From: a virus
Direction: 5' to 3' (one strand)
Length of the DNA: 64,000 nucleotides
Virus record (IMG/VR): IMGVR_UViG_3300038465_000091
Location: 62,001-126,000 of that record
The translations under genes and the position numbers were made by a program. Position 1 is the first letter of the stretch; each line of letters begins with the position of its first letter. Of the stretch, positions 58,461 to 64,000 are shown in pieces. Under the pieces are notes generated by a model. That model saw nothing but the letters and a program-made list of their open reading frames with translations. It had not been told where the DNA came from and ran no database searches.

Positions 58461-59290
58461 GGTCGTCCCGGATAGCCGTTACGCGGTTTGCCCTCACCTA
58501 ACCGCACCCGCTCATACTTATCGAACTCACAAAGGCAATTCTGGAGGTCCTGCATGTGGATTTCCGGCATACCCACGTTGGCGACCAATGGTTTGATCTG
58601 CCGCCGCAGGTCGAGCATGGTGTCTAACCACATTGACTCTTGCCAGCTTTGATCCACGGGGTAATTCATGACGCGATTCAACCCGCGTTTACTGCCCGGT
58701 CCGCTGCACGCCCAGTCCGACCAATCCACACAGTTTTCAAGTAGGTAGGTGTATTTCGTGTCGCACACGATTTGTCCCCCGAGAAAGCTGCCCAAGCCGT
58801 TAAACTCGGTCAGACGTTTGTGGAAGGTCGCAAGGCTCCACGCTTCTTCGGTGATGTAGTCGCGTTGACACCAAAGAGGGTTGAGAACTTCGCTGGCGAG
58901 ATACCTCGCCTTGGATGCAAATCCTGCCTTTGCGGGTACGATGTAGACGCCCGTGAAGACTTTCTCTTTCGCCTGCTTGCGGCGTTCGAGCACTTCGACG
59001 AAATGCATCGGGTCAAACGGGACGGGGTAGCCAAGCTCTTCGAGCGTGTCGGGCCAATTTACGAGACGGGCGACTGCCATCGCAAACCATACCTCAGGTT
59101 CATCAACGTGTGGTTGACGCCAGTTCTTGGCAATCCACTGCGTCACCTTGTCAAGTTCACGATACACGTTGCAGAAACGATAGGCTTGCAGGATGGGGTC
59201 TTCTGTCCAAGGTTTCGGGTACCCAGCGGTTTTGGCTTCGTAGATCGCGTGCCGTTCGGTGATCCATGCAAAAAGGGCTTCAATTCTCAT
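58457..59290 (-). CDS. 5-hmdU DNA kinase / alpha-glutamyl-putrescinyl-thymine pyrophosphorylase family
   Basis: A 277-residue protein; the longer frame upstream is not translated. Residues 8-60 read AWITERHAIYEAKTAGYPKP, then WTEDPILQAYRFCNVYRELD and VTQWIAKNWR, a clear match to the aGPT-Pplase / 5-hmdU DNA kinase family found with hypermodified thymine in phages such as SP10 and ViI. These enzymes act on 5-hydroxymethyl-dU in DNA by phosphoryl transfer, the first step toward amine-substituted thymines. Its ATG lies 7 nt after GGTATTAT, so the message is nearly leaderless. The hydroxymethylase and other partners must be outside the window. Confidence 0.8.
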   Translation of the reverse strand: MRIEALFAWITERHAIYEAKTAGYPKPWTEDPILQAYRFCNVYRELDKVTQWIAKNWRQPHVDEPEVWFAMAVARLVNWPDTLEELGYPVPFDPMHFVEVLERRKQAKEKVFTGVYIVPAKAGFASKARYLASEVLNPLWCQRDYITEEAWSLATFHKRLTEFNGLGSFLGGQIVCDTKYTYLLENCVDWSDWACSGPGSKRGLNRVMNYPVDQSWQESMWLDTMLDLRRQIKPLVANVGMPEIHMQDLQNCLCEFDKYERVRLGEGKPRNGYPGRP

Positions 59291-59297
59291 CTTTTCA

Positions 59298-59305
59298 ATA
59301 ATACC
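59298..59305 (-). promoter_or_regulatory. Promoter -10 GGTATTAT, near-leaderless start
   Basis: GGTATTAT on the minus strand at 59305-59298; the ATG at 59290 follows after 7 nt. Confidence 0.6.
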
Positions 59306-59350
59306 ACAATTCTCTTCACTTTCGACTATATTACTGAGGACCTTTTCCTG

Positions 59351-61069
59351 ATGAACCCGCTTTTCCAGAAAAAGACAAACGACGAACAAGACCCCATCAT
59401 CCTGCCGCAAGATGATAACCAGCAAGGGGATATGCTCGATCCAGCTACCCAACAAGTTGTCGCTCCACCGCCCGTAGCTCCCGCCGAGGATGAGAAAGTC
59501 GTCGAACAGAGTCGGATGGCAGCCCAGAAAAGCGCGGCTGCTCATACCCCATGGGATGTCTACCTTCGAGGGAAATGGGTCAATCGTGTTTTTACGGTGC
59601 CGAACATGACTGCCGACGACGTGAAGCGTGGTCTGGTAGATCATGATGGTCTCAACCCAGCCATTGAAGTGCGGTCTGGACAGGGGCGAAACGTCCCGGG
59701 TAGTGTCCCACTCAATCGGATAGGCTCCAACCCCCTACTTCAAAAAAGGGGTGCGGGTGCACCTATTGGCATGGATCAGGATCAGCAGACCTGTCGCAGA
59801 TGCAAACAGCCGATTCAACAGGGCCAAATGGTTTCGTGGGAAAGTGGTAGTGAGACTCACGCGGGCGTCTGTCCACCTCCACCCCCAACCGCCGTAAAGG
59901 AGCAGAGCCGTCTCATGTTTCCTAAGGGGTATGAGCCAAAGCAACCGCCAACGGCCCCCCAGCGGCCCCAGAAGCCCCCTACGCAGCCCCAGTACGCTTC
60001 GGCTGAGAAAGTAGCCACACGACGTAAGATCAGCGGCTACGTGCCCGCCACAAGCTGGGGCGTACCGCAGGAATGCGCTCATCAAGTTGCCCATGCCCTT
60101 GCCAACGCGGGTGTGCGTGATTTTGACGTGGCGACGGACGAAAAACTGCATGTGGCATACTTTTCATTCGGCAACGAGGTCGAGATGGAGGTCAGCGCAG
60201 ATATTGTTTGTGAATACTTTGGTCCTCAGATCGCCGCATCCAAGGGCAAATGGATTGGTTGGCAGTGCCGTCCCGAGCGCCAACCGAGAGTGCCTGACGT
60301 GAACATGCCACTGAGCAAGATGAATAGCAAGCGGGCTGGCAGCCAAGGCACCCGTGAAGCCGTCGCCAAGTTGCAAAGACTCGGCATCAAGACTACGGCG
60401 GACCTCGACAAATGGATCAAGGAGCACCCGAAGACTGAGACCAAGGGACCCTACGCGGGCTCGCGGTCGCTCATGAGCCGTTACGACGCCCTGAACGAGC
60501 TTGTGGGCACCTTCGCCGCCACGTGGATTCTACACGATTTGGCGACCGACGCCGCTGTTAGGGAAGGGCTCCCCAAGAGAGGATTCTTCTCCCCCGAGGA
60601 TGCCAAGCGGTTCCGCGACGACAATCAGGGCAGCAACGTCGCTTTGAATCAGGATGAAGAGGGCAGCCAACTGTGGGAGAAAGTGCCCGATAACGAGTTA
60701 CTTAGGAAGAAAGAGGGGGCGGTTCCGCCTCCCCCACCTCAGCCGCCAGCTTCGCATGTCAGGGAAGCACCAGCACCTCGCAAACCCGCCCCGCCGCAGG
60801 GTTCGCCGAATGTCACCTTTCCATCGGACATGCCTGACATTTATATTGGAGGTGAGCCGCCACGAGGCGCACCAGCGGATTTCGGTGGGGCTGTCTTCCC
60901 CAATCCAAAGGGGTTAGCGCCAACGCTGGATACAGCCCCGCCTCCACCTCGGCCTGAGCTTAATGCAACCCATGAAATGGGCGTATATAAGGGCGATATG
61001 AAAATGGACATGACCAATGCAGACGTGTCGGACGTGGTGCCAAACCCATTGCAGCCCCGTGAACAGTAA
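59351..61069 (+). CDS. Proline-rich multi-domain hypothetical protein (572 aa)
   Basis: The ATG at 59351 follows GAGGACC; the longer frame upstream overlaps the kinase-family gene in antisense. An N-terminal Gln/Pro/Asp-rich part is followed by HTPWDVYLRGKWVNRVFTVP, a four-Cys/His zinc site (CRRCKQPIQQGQMVSWESGS, then HAGVC), long Pro-rich linkers (PPTAPQRPQKPPTQP) and a helical NSKRAGSQGTREAVAKLQRL domain. The C-terminus is Pro-rich. No function is recognised; the linker style resembles capsid-decorating or scaffold-like phage proteins. Confidence 0.55.
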   Translation: MNPLFQKKTNDEQDPIILPQDDNQQGDMLDPATQQVVAPPPVAPAEDEKVVEQSRMAAQKSAAAHTPWDVYLRGKWVNRVFTVPNMTADDVKRGLVDHDGLNPAIEVRSGQGRNVPGSVPLNRIGSNPLLQKRGAGAPIGMDQDQQTCRRCKQPIQQGQMVSWESGSETHAGVCPPPPPTAVKEQSRLMFPKGYEPKQPPTAPQRPQKPPTQPQYASAEKVATRRKISGYVPATSWGVPQECAHQVAHALANAGVRDFDVATDEKLHVAYFSFGNEVEMEVSADIVCEYFGPQIAASKGKWIGWQCRPERQPRVPDVNMPLSKMNSKRAGSQGTREAVAKLQRLGIKTTADLDKWIKEHPKTETKGPYAGSRSLMSRYDALNELVGTFAATWILHDLATDAAVREGLPKRGFFSPEDAKRFRDDNQGSNVALNQDEEGSQLWEKVPDNELLRKKEGAVPPPPPQPPASHVREAPAPRKPAPPQGSPNVTFPSDMPDIYIGGEPPRGAPADFGGAVFPNPKGLAPTLDTAPPPPRPELNATHEMGVYKGDMKMDMTNADVSDVVPNPLQPREQ

Positions 61070-61089
61070 GAAGTTAAATATTCCTAGCC

Positions 61090-61114
61090 AAAATCCTCAG
61101 ACTTCTGGTATCAT
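61090..61114 (+). promoter_or_regulatory. Promoter of the tmRNA, AAAATCCTC ... GGTATCAT
   Basis: AAAATCCTC starts at 61090 and GGTATCAT at 61107, spacing as at 57021 and 62736 within one nucleotide. Transcription would start near 61121. Confidence 0.7.
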
Positions 61115-61120
61115 GTAATA

Positions 61121-61397
61121 GATGGTCGTAAGCCCCGCAAGGGGTAAAAGGCACTGGTACTGATTTTCAGACAGGGGTTCGACTCCCCTCAGGTCCACCA
61201 TAAATTTTTGCACCACCTTATGGGCCTGCCCCGGTTTCGATGGAGACGGTATGGGATGGCAGCCAGCGACCCGAGCGCAAGGGTGTACCCTCGTTAAACA
61301 GGCATTCAAAAAAGTAAACGCTGAAGCTCCAAAGGCTTTCGCTGCTCATGCTTAATGAGCCAGACCCCGTGGGTCTGTTCCTCAACACGGCAAGAAC
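61121..61397 (+). ncRNA. ssrA: Permuted (two-piece) tmRNA
   Basis: The gene has its halves in reverse order. First comes the acceptor piece: T arm AGGGG/CCCCT with loop TTCGACT, acceptor strand CAGGTCC (61190-61196), discriminator A and encoded CCA (61198-61200). A 21-nt spacer follows, then the coding piece starting GGGCCTG (61222-61228), which pairs perfectly with CAGGTCC and has the tmRNA G3-U70 alanine signal. Next is CGGTTTCGATGGAGACGG, matching the tmRNA 5' domain, a paired CGAG/CTCG region, then AAAAAAGTAAAC before resume codon GCT (61320). The tag reads A-EAPKAFAAHA, followed by TAA TGA. A terminator ends it. It rescues stalled ribosomes. No SmpB gene is in the window. Confidence 0.85.
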
Positions 61398-61423
61398 GCC
61401 CGCGCAAGCGGGCATTTTTGTTT
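61398..61423 (+). terminator. Rho-independent terminator of the tmRNA
   Basis: GCCCGC-GCAA-GCGGGC, then ATTTTTGTTTC. Confidence 0.9.
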
Positions 61424-61427
61424 CTGG

Positions 61428-61456
61428 TTGACAATCTGAATTCCAAAGGCTAGTAT
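61428..61456 (+). promoter_or_regulatory. Sigma70 promoter TTGACA-17-TAGTAT
   Basis: TTGACA (61428-61433) and TAGTAT (61451-61456) with a 17-nt spacer, 12 nt before the ATG at 61468; AGGGG serves as ribosome site. Confidence 0.8.
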
Positions 61457-61467
61457 AGGGGCACATT

Positions 61468-62529
61468 ATGGCAAACGACAAGGTTAGGGAAGCACTCAAA
61501 GCCGCCGCGAGCTTCAAGGCACGCGGCATCAAGAAAGCCGCTCTGGGCGTAGTTGCGGAGTACGAAGCGAAGAAAGCCAAGGACTACGACGACATCAACG
61601 GCTCCAAAGACAAGTGTGCCGACTGCGGTGTCAAATCCGGCAAGCCCCACAAAGAATCCTGCAATGGTGGACTGCACGATATAAAGTCCAAGAAGGCCGC
61701 TCCCGGCGATCCGATCCAACGTGACCAACCCGCCGCCCAAGCCGACCCCGCCATCCCCGATCCGACTGCTCAACCTGCCGCTCCCGTTGCCCCACCCGTG
61801 GAAGAGGTCGAAGAGGCAGAGGAGACTCCCGAAGCTAAAGCCGCTCGCGTGCGTGAAGCACTTGAGACCGAGTTAGGCGACGACGATCTGGTGACGGCTG
61901 TCCTCGAATTTCTGGAAGCCGAAAAATTCGACTACGACGATTACAGCGTCGATGTCACGGATAACAGCGACGGCACAGCCACGGTCGCTGGCTACATCAT
62001 TGCCCCCAACGACGACATTCCAGAAAGCATCGCTCTGGCACAGGTCCGTAGCGATTTGGAAAGCGAGCCTGAGCTTTTCAATCAGGATTGGCTCCAAGGA
62101 CACATCGACGAGGTGCGCCTCCGTGACCATCTGTACTCAGACACGGAGGAAATGATCCGTGATTCCCCCGACTCTTATGGGTGGGTGCCCGGAGGCGGCG
62201 AAGAACTCGTCCGCTTTAACGCCGAGGGTGAAGAAGAGGATGACGGCGAGTACGATTCGGCTGGTGAGCCCATTGTAGAGGAGACCGAACCCTCCGACGA
62301 CTGGCTTGAAGAGAAGACCAATGAACTCCTCCGCTATCCCGTGCAATACCTGACGGACATGTTAGGCGAAGAGGACGGCATCAAACAGGCGATATCGATT
62401 GCTGGGATCGACATTAACGCAGCGGCAGAAGAAGCGGTTGCAGCCGATGGCTGGCAGCACTTCCTGTCCCGTTATGACGGAAACTCGTACGATCTCGCTT
62501 CTGGCGGGGTTTATTGGCGAGAAAATTAA
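61468..62529 (+). CDS. Acidic multi-domain hypothetical protein (353 aa)
   Basis: The N-terminal helix (MANDKVREALKAAASFKARG) is followed by a two-Cys site KCADCGVKSGKPHKESC, a Pro/Ala linker and a strongly acidic helical region (VEEVEEAEETPEAKAARVRE). The middle is beta-rich with DDYSVDVTDNSDGTATVAGY; the end holds WLEEKTNELLRYPVQYL. No family. The acidity and linkers suggest a structural or DNA-mimic role. Its promoter is among the strongest in the window. Confidence 0.6.
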   Translation: MANDKVREALKAAASFKARGIKKAALGVVAEYEAKKAKDYDDINGSKDKCADCGVKSGKPHKESCNGGLHDIKSKKAAPGDPIQRDQPAAQADPAIPDPTAQPAAPVAPPVEEVEEAEETPEAKAARVREALETELGDDDLVTAVLEFLEAEKFDYDDYSVDVTDNSDGTATVAGYIIAPNDDIPESIALAQVRSDLESEPELFNQDWLQGHIDEVRLRDHLYSDTEEMIRDSPDSYGWVPGGGEELVRFNAEGEEEDDGEYDSAGEPIVEETEPSDDWLEEKTNELLRYPVQYLTDMLGEEDGIKQAISIAGIDINAAAEEAVAADGWQHFLSRYDGNSYDLASGGVYWREN

Positions 62530-62530
62530 C

Positions 62531-62737
62531 ATGAGCCAAATCAGTCCCGTCTACCACGTAAATCGTCATGGTGGTGCGGCCTGTGAGCACTGTTTGGGTA
62601 TTGTCCGCTGCGCCTCGTGGTGCCTCACCAAGAACACTGAAATTTTCTACGCCTACGACATCCTTGTCCATCCAGAAACCCTGACCGAACAAGATAGAAT
62701 TACTCTTCACGCTCTCGGCGTGCTTTGGACTAACTAA
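62531..62737 (+). CDS. Small cysteine-rich protein (68 aa)
   Basis: ATG one nucleotide after the previous stop. The sequence has HGGAACEHCLGIVRCASWCL, a four-Cys cluster, then FYAYDILVHPETLTEQD and ITLHALGVLW. The pattern is familiar from short hypothetical proteins of environmental bacteria and phages. Probably zinc-binding. It is coupled to the acidic gene upstream. Confidence 0.55.
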   Translation: MSQISPVYHVNRHGGAACEHCLGIVRCASWCLTKNTEIFYAYDILVHPETLTEQDRITLHALGVLWTN

Positions 62738-62759
62738 AATCCTCAAAAAGCGGTATTAT
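62736..62759 (+). promoter_or_regulatory. Promoter AAAATCCTC ... GGTATTAT
   Basis: AAAATCCTC starts at 62736 and GGTATTAT at 62752, directly upstream of the structured RNA; transcription would start near 62765. Confidence 0.65.
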
Positions 62760-62762
62760 CTA

Positions 62763-63009
62763 ATAGCTCCGGTGACCGTGGGCAGCAGCCGTTTCTGATT
62801 CCGAAAGTATTCCCACGGGTGTATCTGACTTTGCCATGGGCAAAAGGGTTGCTGGTGCCCTCCGTGGTCGGTTCGCAAACACACCGTAAGCACCGCGATG
62901 GGTCGAAAGCGAACTAGGCCCTCCTTGGTTTCAGGAATAGGCTGAGGCGTCGGCGGTGGTCAGGCGGTTGAGCCATGGTGACCGAGACGGAACTCCATGG
63001 CCGGAGCTA
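62763..63009 (+). ncRNA. Unclassified structured RNA (about 247 nt)
   Basis: No gene fits this interval. A 9-bp terminal stem TAGCTCCGG / CCGGAGCTA encloses the whole RNA. Just inside it two copies of GGTGACC can pair with one G-G mismatch. Further helices: CCGTGGG/CCCACGG, TTTGCC/GGCAAA around ATG, GGTGC/GCACC enclosing CGGT/ACCG, and TTCGC/GCGAA that may form a pseudoknot. It starts at a clear phage promoter and stops 4 nt before the ribosome site of the next gene, so it could act alone or as a leader. The 3' segment GTTGAGCC ... GACGGAAC faintly resembles RNase P RNA, but the conserved region I is absent. Confidence 0.65.
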
Positions 63010-63024
63010 ATTTTAGGAGAAAGC

Positions 63025-63801
63025 ATGAATCTCAAGTTTTGGGAGTGGTTTAAGAAAAAACAGGAGACCGATCCAACTCTCCTCGATCCTTTCGAAGGCA
63101 GCGTACTCAAAGAGTATCAGGATGCCGTAGGAATACGGCGTATCCCGATGCAGGTCACTGATCGCCACGATCTCACCACGAGTGAAGTCGCCAACCCCGA
63201 CCTCGGTAAAGATGATGCCGAGACTCTCAAGAAGAAACTCAAGTCCGGCATCCACCAGTCTGTTATGACTGGTCCCGATACGCACAGAGTCAGCGGCGTG
63301 CGAGTAATATCGGAAGAGGGCGGCACTGTCGAGGTCATCAAAAAGATCGACAAGTCCAAGCTGTACGAACTTGGCTATGACATTACGGAAGAAAATGAAA
63401 CTTTCGTGAAGAACCTTGGATTAGAGCCTGAACCTTCGCTTTTCCTCGGACTCTCTCAAATACGGAAAAACGTGGAAGGTACGTCAGAGGAAGAGCGACT
63501 TCATTCAGAAGGCGTTGACTTCCATCACTACTCAGGTAAGCCTGCAAATCGTCCTTCGGAAATGCAGCCCAATGAACTAATGGGGGGTTCGGAGCCAGCC
63601 GAATCGTATCCGACTGCCGTGGCTGAACTTGTTGTGCCTGAACTGGAAGAAAGCATCAAGGCCAGAATTGAGGCATTCCACGCTGGAGCCAAGAATCATG
63701 ACCCCTCGTGCCCATGCTACGAGCATTGCATGGAGCATATCGACAAGTTGGGTCAGGAGTACGACTGCTTCCACGTCTGTAACTGCAAAGGGAAACAATG
63801 A
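63025..63801 (+). CDS. Hypothetical protein (258 aa)
   Basis: AGGAGAAAGC precedes the ATG; the longer frame runs back into the structured RNA. The protein starts MNLKFWEWFKKKQETDPTLL, continues acidic and helical, and ends with a cysteine cluster (HDPSCPCYEHCMEHIDKLGQ and FHVCNC) that may hold zinc. No family recognised. It is coupled to the last gene (ATGA overlap). Confidence 0.6.
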   Translation: MNLKFWEWFKKKQETDPTLLDPFEGSVLKEYQDAVGIRRIPMQVTDRHDLTTSEVANPDLGKDDAETLKKKLKSGIHQSVMTGPDTHRVSGVRVISEEGGTVEVIKKIDKSKLYELGYDITEENETFVKNLGLEPEPSLFLGLSQIRKNVEGTSEEERLHSEGVDFHHYSGKPANRPSEMQPNELMGGSEPAESYPTAVAELVVPELEESIKARIEAFHAGAKNHDPSCPCYEHCMEHIDKLGQEYDCFHVCNCKGKQ

Positions 63802-64000
63802 CGATCAAGGGGACCTTGCACTTGTATAGCGAGACGGGAACCGAAGGCGGCTATTGGGCGATTCAGGATGAGCGGTTCATTCAACCGCCGACCGAGGAAT
63901 GGCCGCATGAGCGGTGGTCCTACGACGGTCTACATGCTCTCAACGACGGCGACCACCTGAAAATTTTCCATCCTGACGGCACGCTCCTGTGGGAAGGTGA
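63798..64000 (+). CDS. Hypothetical protein, 5' part (runs off the window)
   Basis: ATG overlaps the previous TGA. The visible 67 residues read MTIKGTLHLYSETGTEGGYW, then RFIQPPTEEWPHERWSYDG and LNDGDHLKIFHPDG. The GTLHxYSETGTEGGYW pattern occurs in small hypothetical proteins; function unknown. The 3' end is outside the window. Confidence 0.6.
   Translation, partial: MTIKGTLHLYSETGTEGGYWAIQDERFIQPPTEEWPHERWSYDGLHALNDGDHLKIFHPDGTLLWEG

Noticed and set aside
58457-59644. Long form (395 aa) of the kinase-family protein
   Set aside because: The extra 118 residues are antisense to the 59351 gene; the family match begins at MRIEALFAWITERH and the promoter lies just before it.
61218-61580. 120-codon leftward frame
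   Set aside because: It is antisense to the tmRNA and the terminator.
62763-63009. The structured RNA as a second RNase P RNA
   Set aside because: The 3' segment is only faintly similar and the diagnostic GAGGAAAGTCC region is missing.
1-64000. CRISPR arrays, integrase and attachment sites
   Set aside because: No regularly spaced repeats, no integrase and no tRNA-end duplication typical of att sites were seen.

Overview
The window is part of a tailed-phage (or prophage-like virus) genome. There are no ribosomal, metabolic or housekeeping bacterial genes. Instead there is a leftward block with RNA genes and a replication module (about 1-10,330), a rightward block of about 45 kb dominated by tail and baseplate genes (10,545-55,966), and a rightward-to-mixed accessory block (56,157-64,000). 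Several baseplate-type proteins (hub, OB-fold spike, J-like wedge candidate) suggest a contractile-tailed phage. The host cannot be named from this sequence. Bacterial Shine-Dalgarno sites and -10 boxes are clear. A B12-dependent ribonucleotide reductase, He_PIG-type Ig repeats and an ice-binding-like domain fit an environmental, perhaps cold-habitat, Gram-negative host, but this is inference only.

Layout. Positions 1-1,775 (minus strand) hold the 5' end of an RNase P RNA cut by the window edge, five tRNAs (Cys, Asp, Ala, Val, Ala), an HNH endonuclease between two of them, a small lipoprotein and a heavily structured non-coding tract around the second tRNA-Ala. Positions 1,974-4,589 carry small hypothetical genes and a zinc-ribbon protein. 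Positions 4,638-10,330 carry the nucleotide and replication genes: class II ribonucleotide reductase, a DnaC-like loader, a replication-initiator-like protein and a DnaB-like helicase. A divergent region at 10,331-10,544 separates this from the tail operon: putative chaperones, tape measure, hub, spike, very large adhesin-like fibres, and lysis or peptidoglycan-cleaving genes (four different muralytic-type proteins). One fibre carries a DUF3494 ice-binding-like domain and another ends in a Hint (intein-like) domain. Homing-endonuclease-type genes and one remnant sit between late genes.

The right end encodes a Mom-like acyltransferase, a ParB-like protein and a protein of the 5-hmdU DNA kinase / alpha-glutamyl-putrescinyl-thymine pyrophosphorylase family, which together suggest hypermodified DNA. 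These are followed by a circularly permuted (two-piece) tmRNA gene with its own promoter and terminator, and by a separate structured RNA of about 250 nt of unknown class closed by a 9-bp terminal stem.

The most striking theme is RNA. One stretch of phage DNA appears to encode RNase P RNA, tRNAs, a permuted tmRNA whose maturation requires processing by enzymes such as RNase P, and at least two unclassified structured RNAs. Several units start at a recurring promoter (GGTATWAT, often with AAAATCYTC 16-17 nt upstream of its first G). In at least three genes this -10 box lies only 5-7 nt before the ATG, implying leaderless or nearly leaderless mRNAs.
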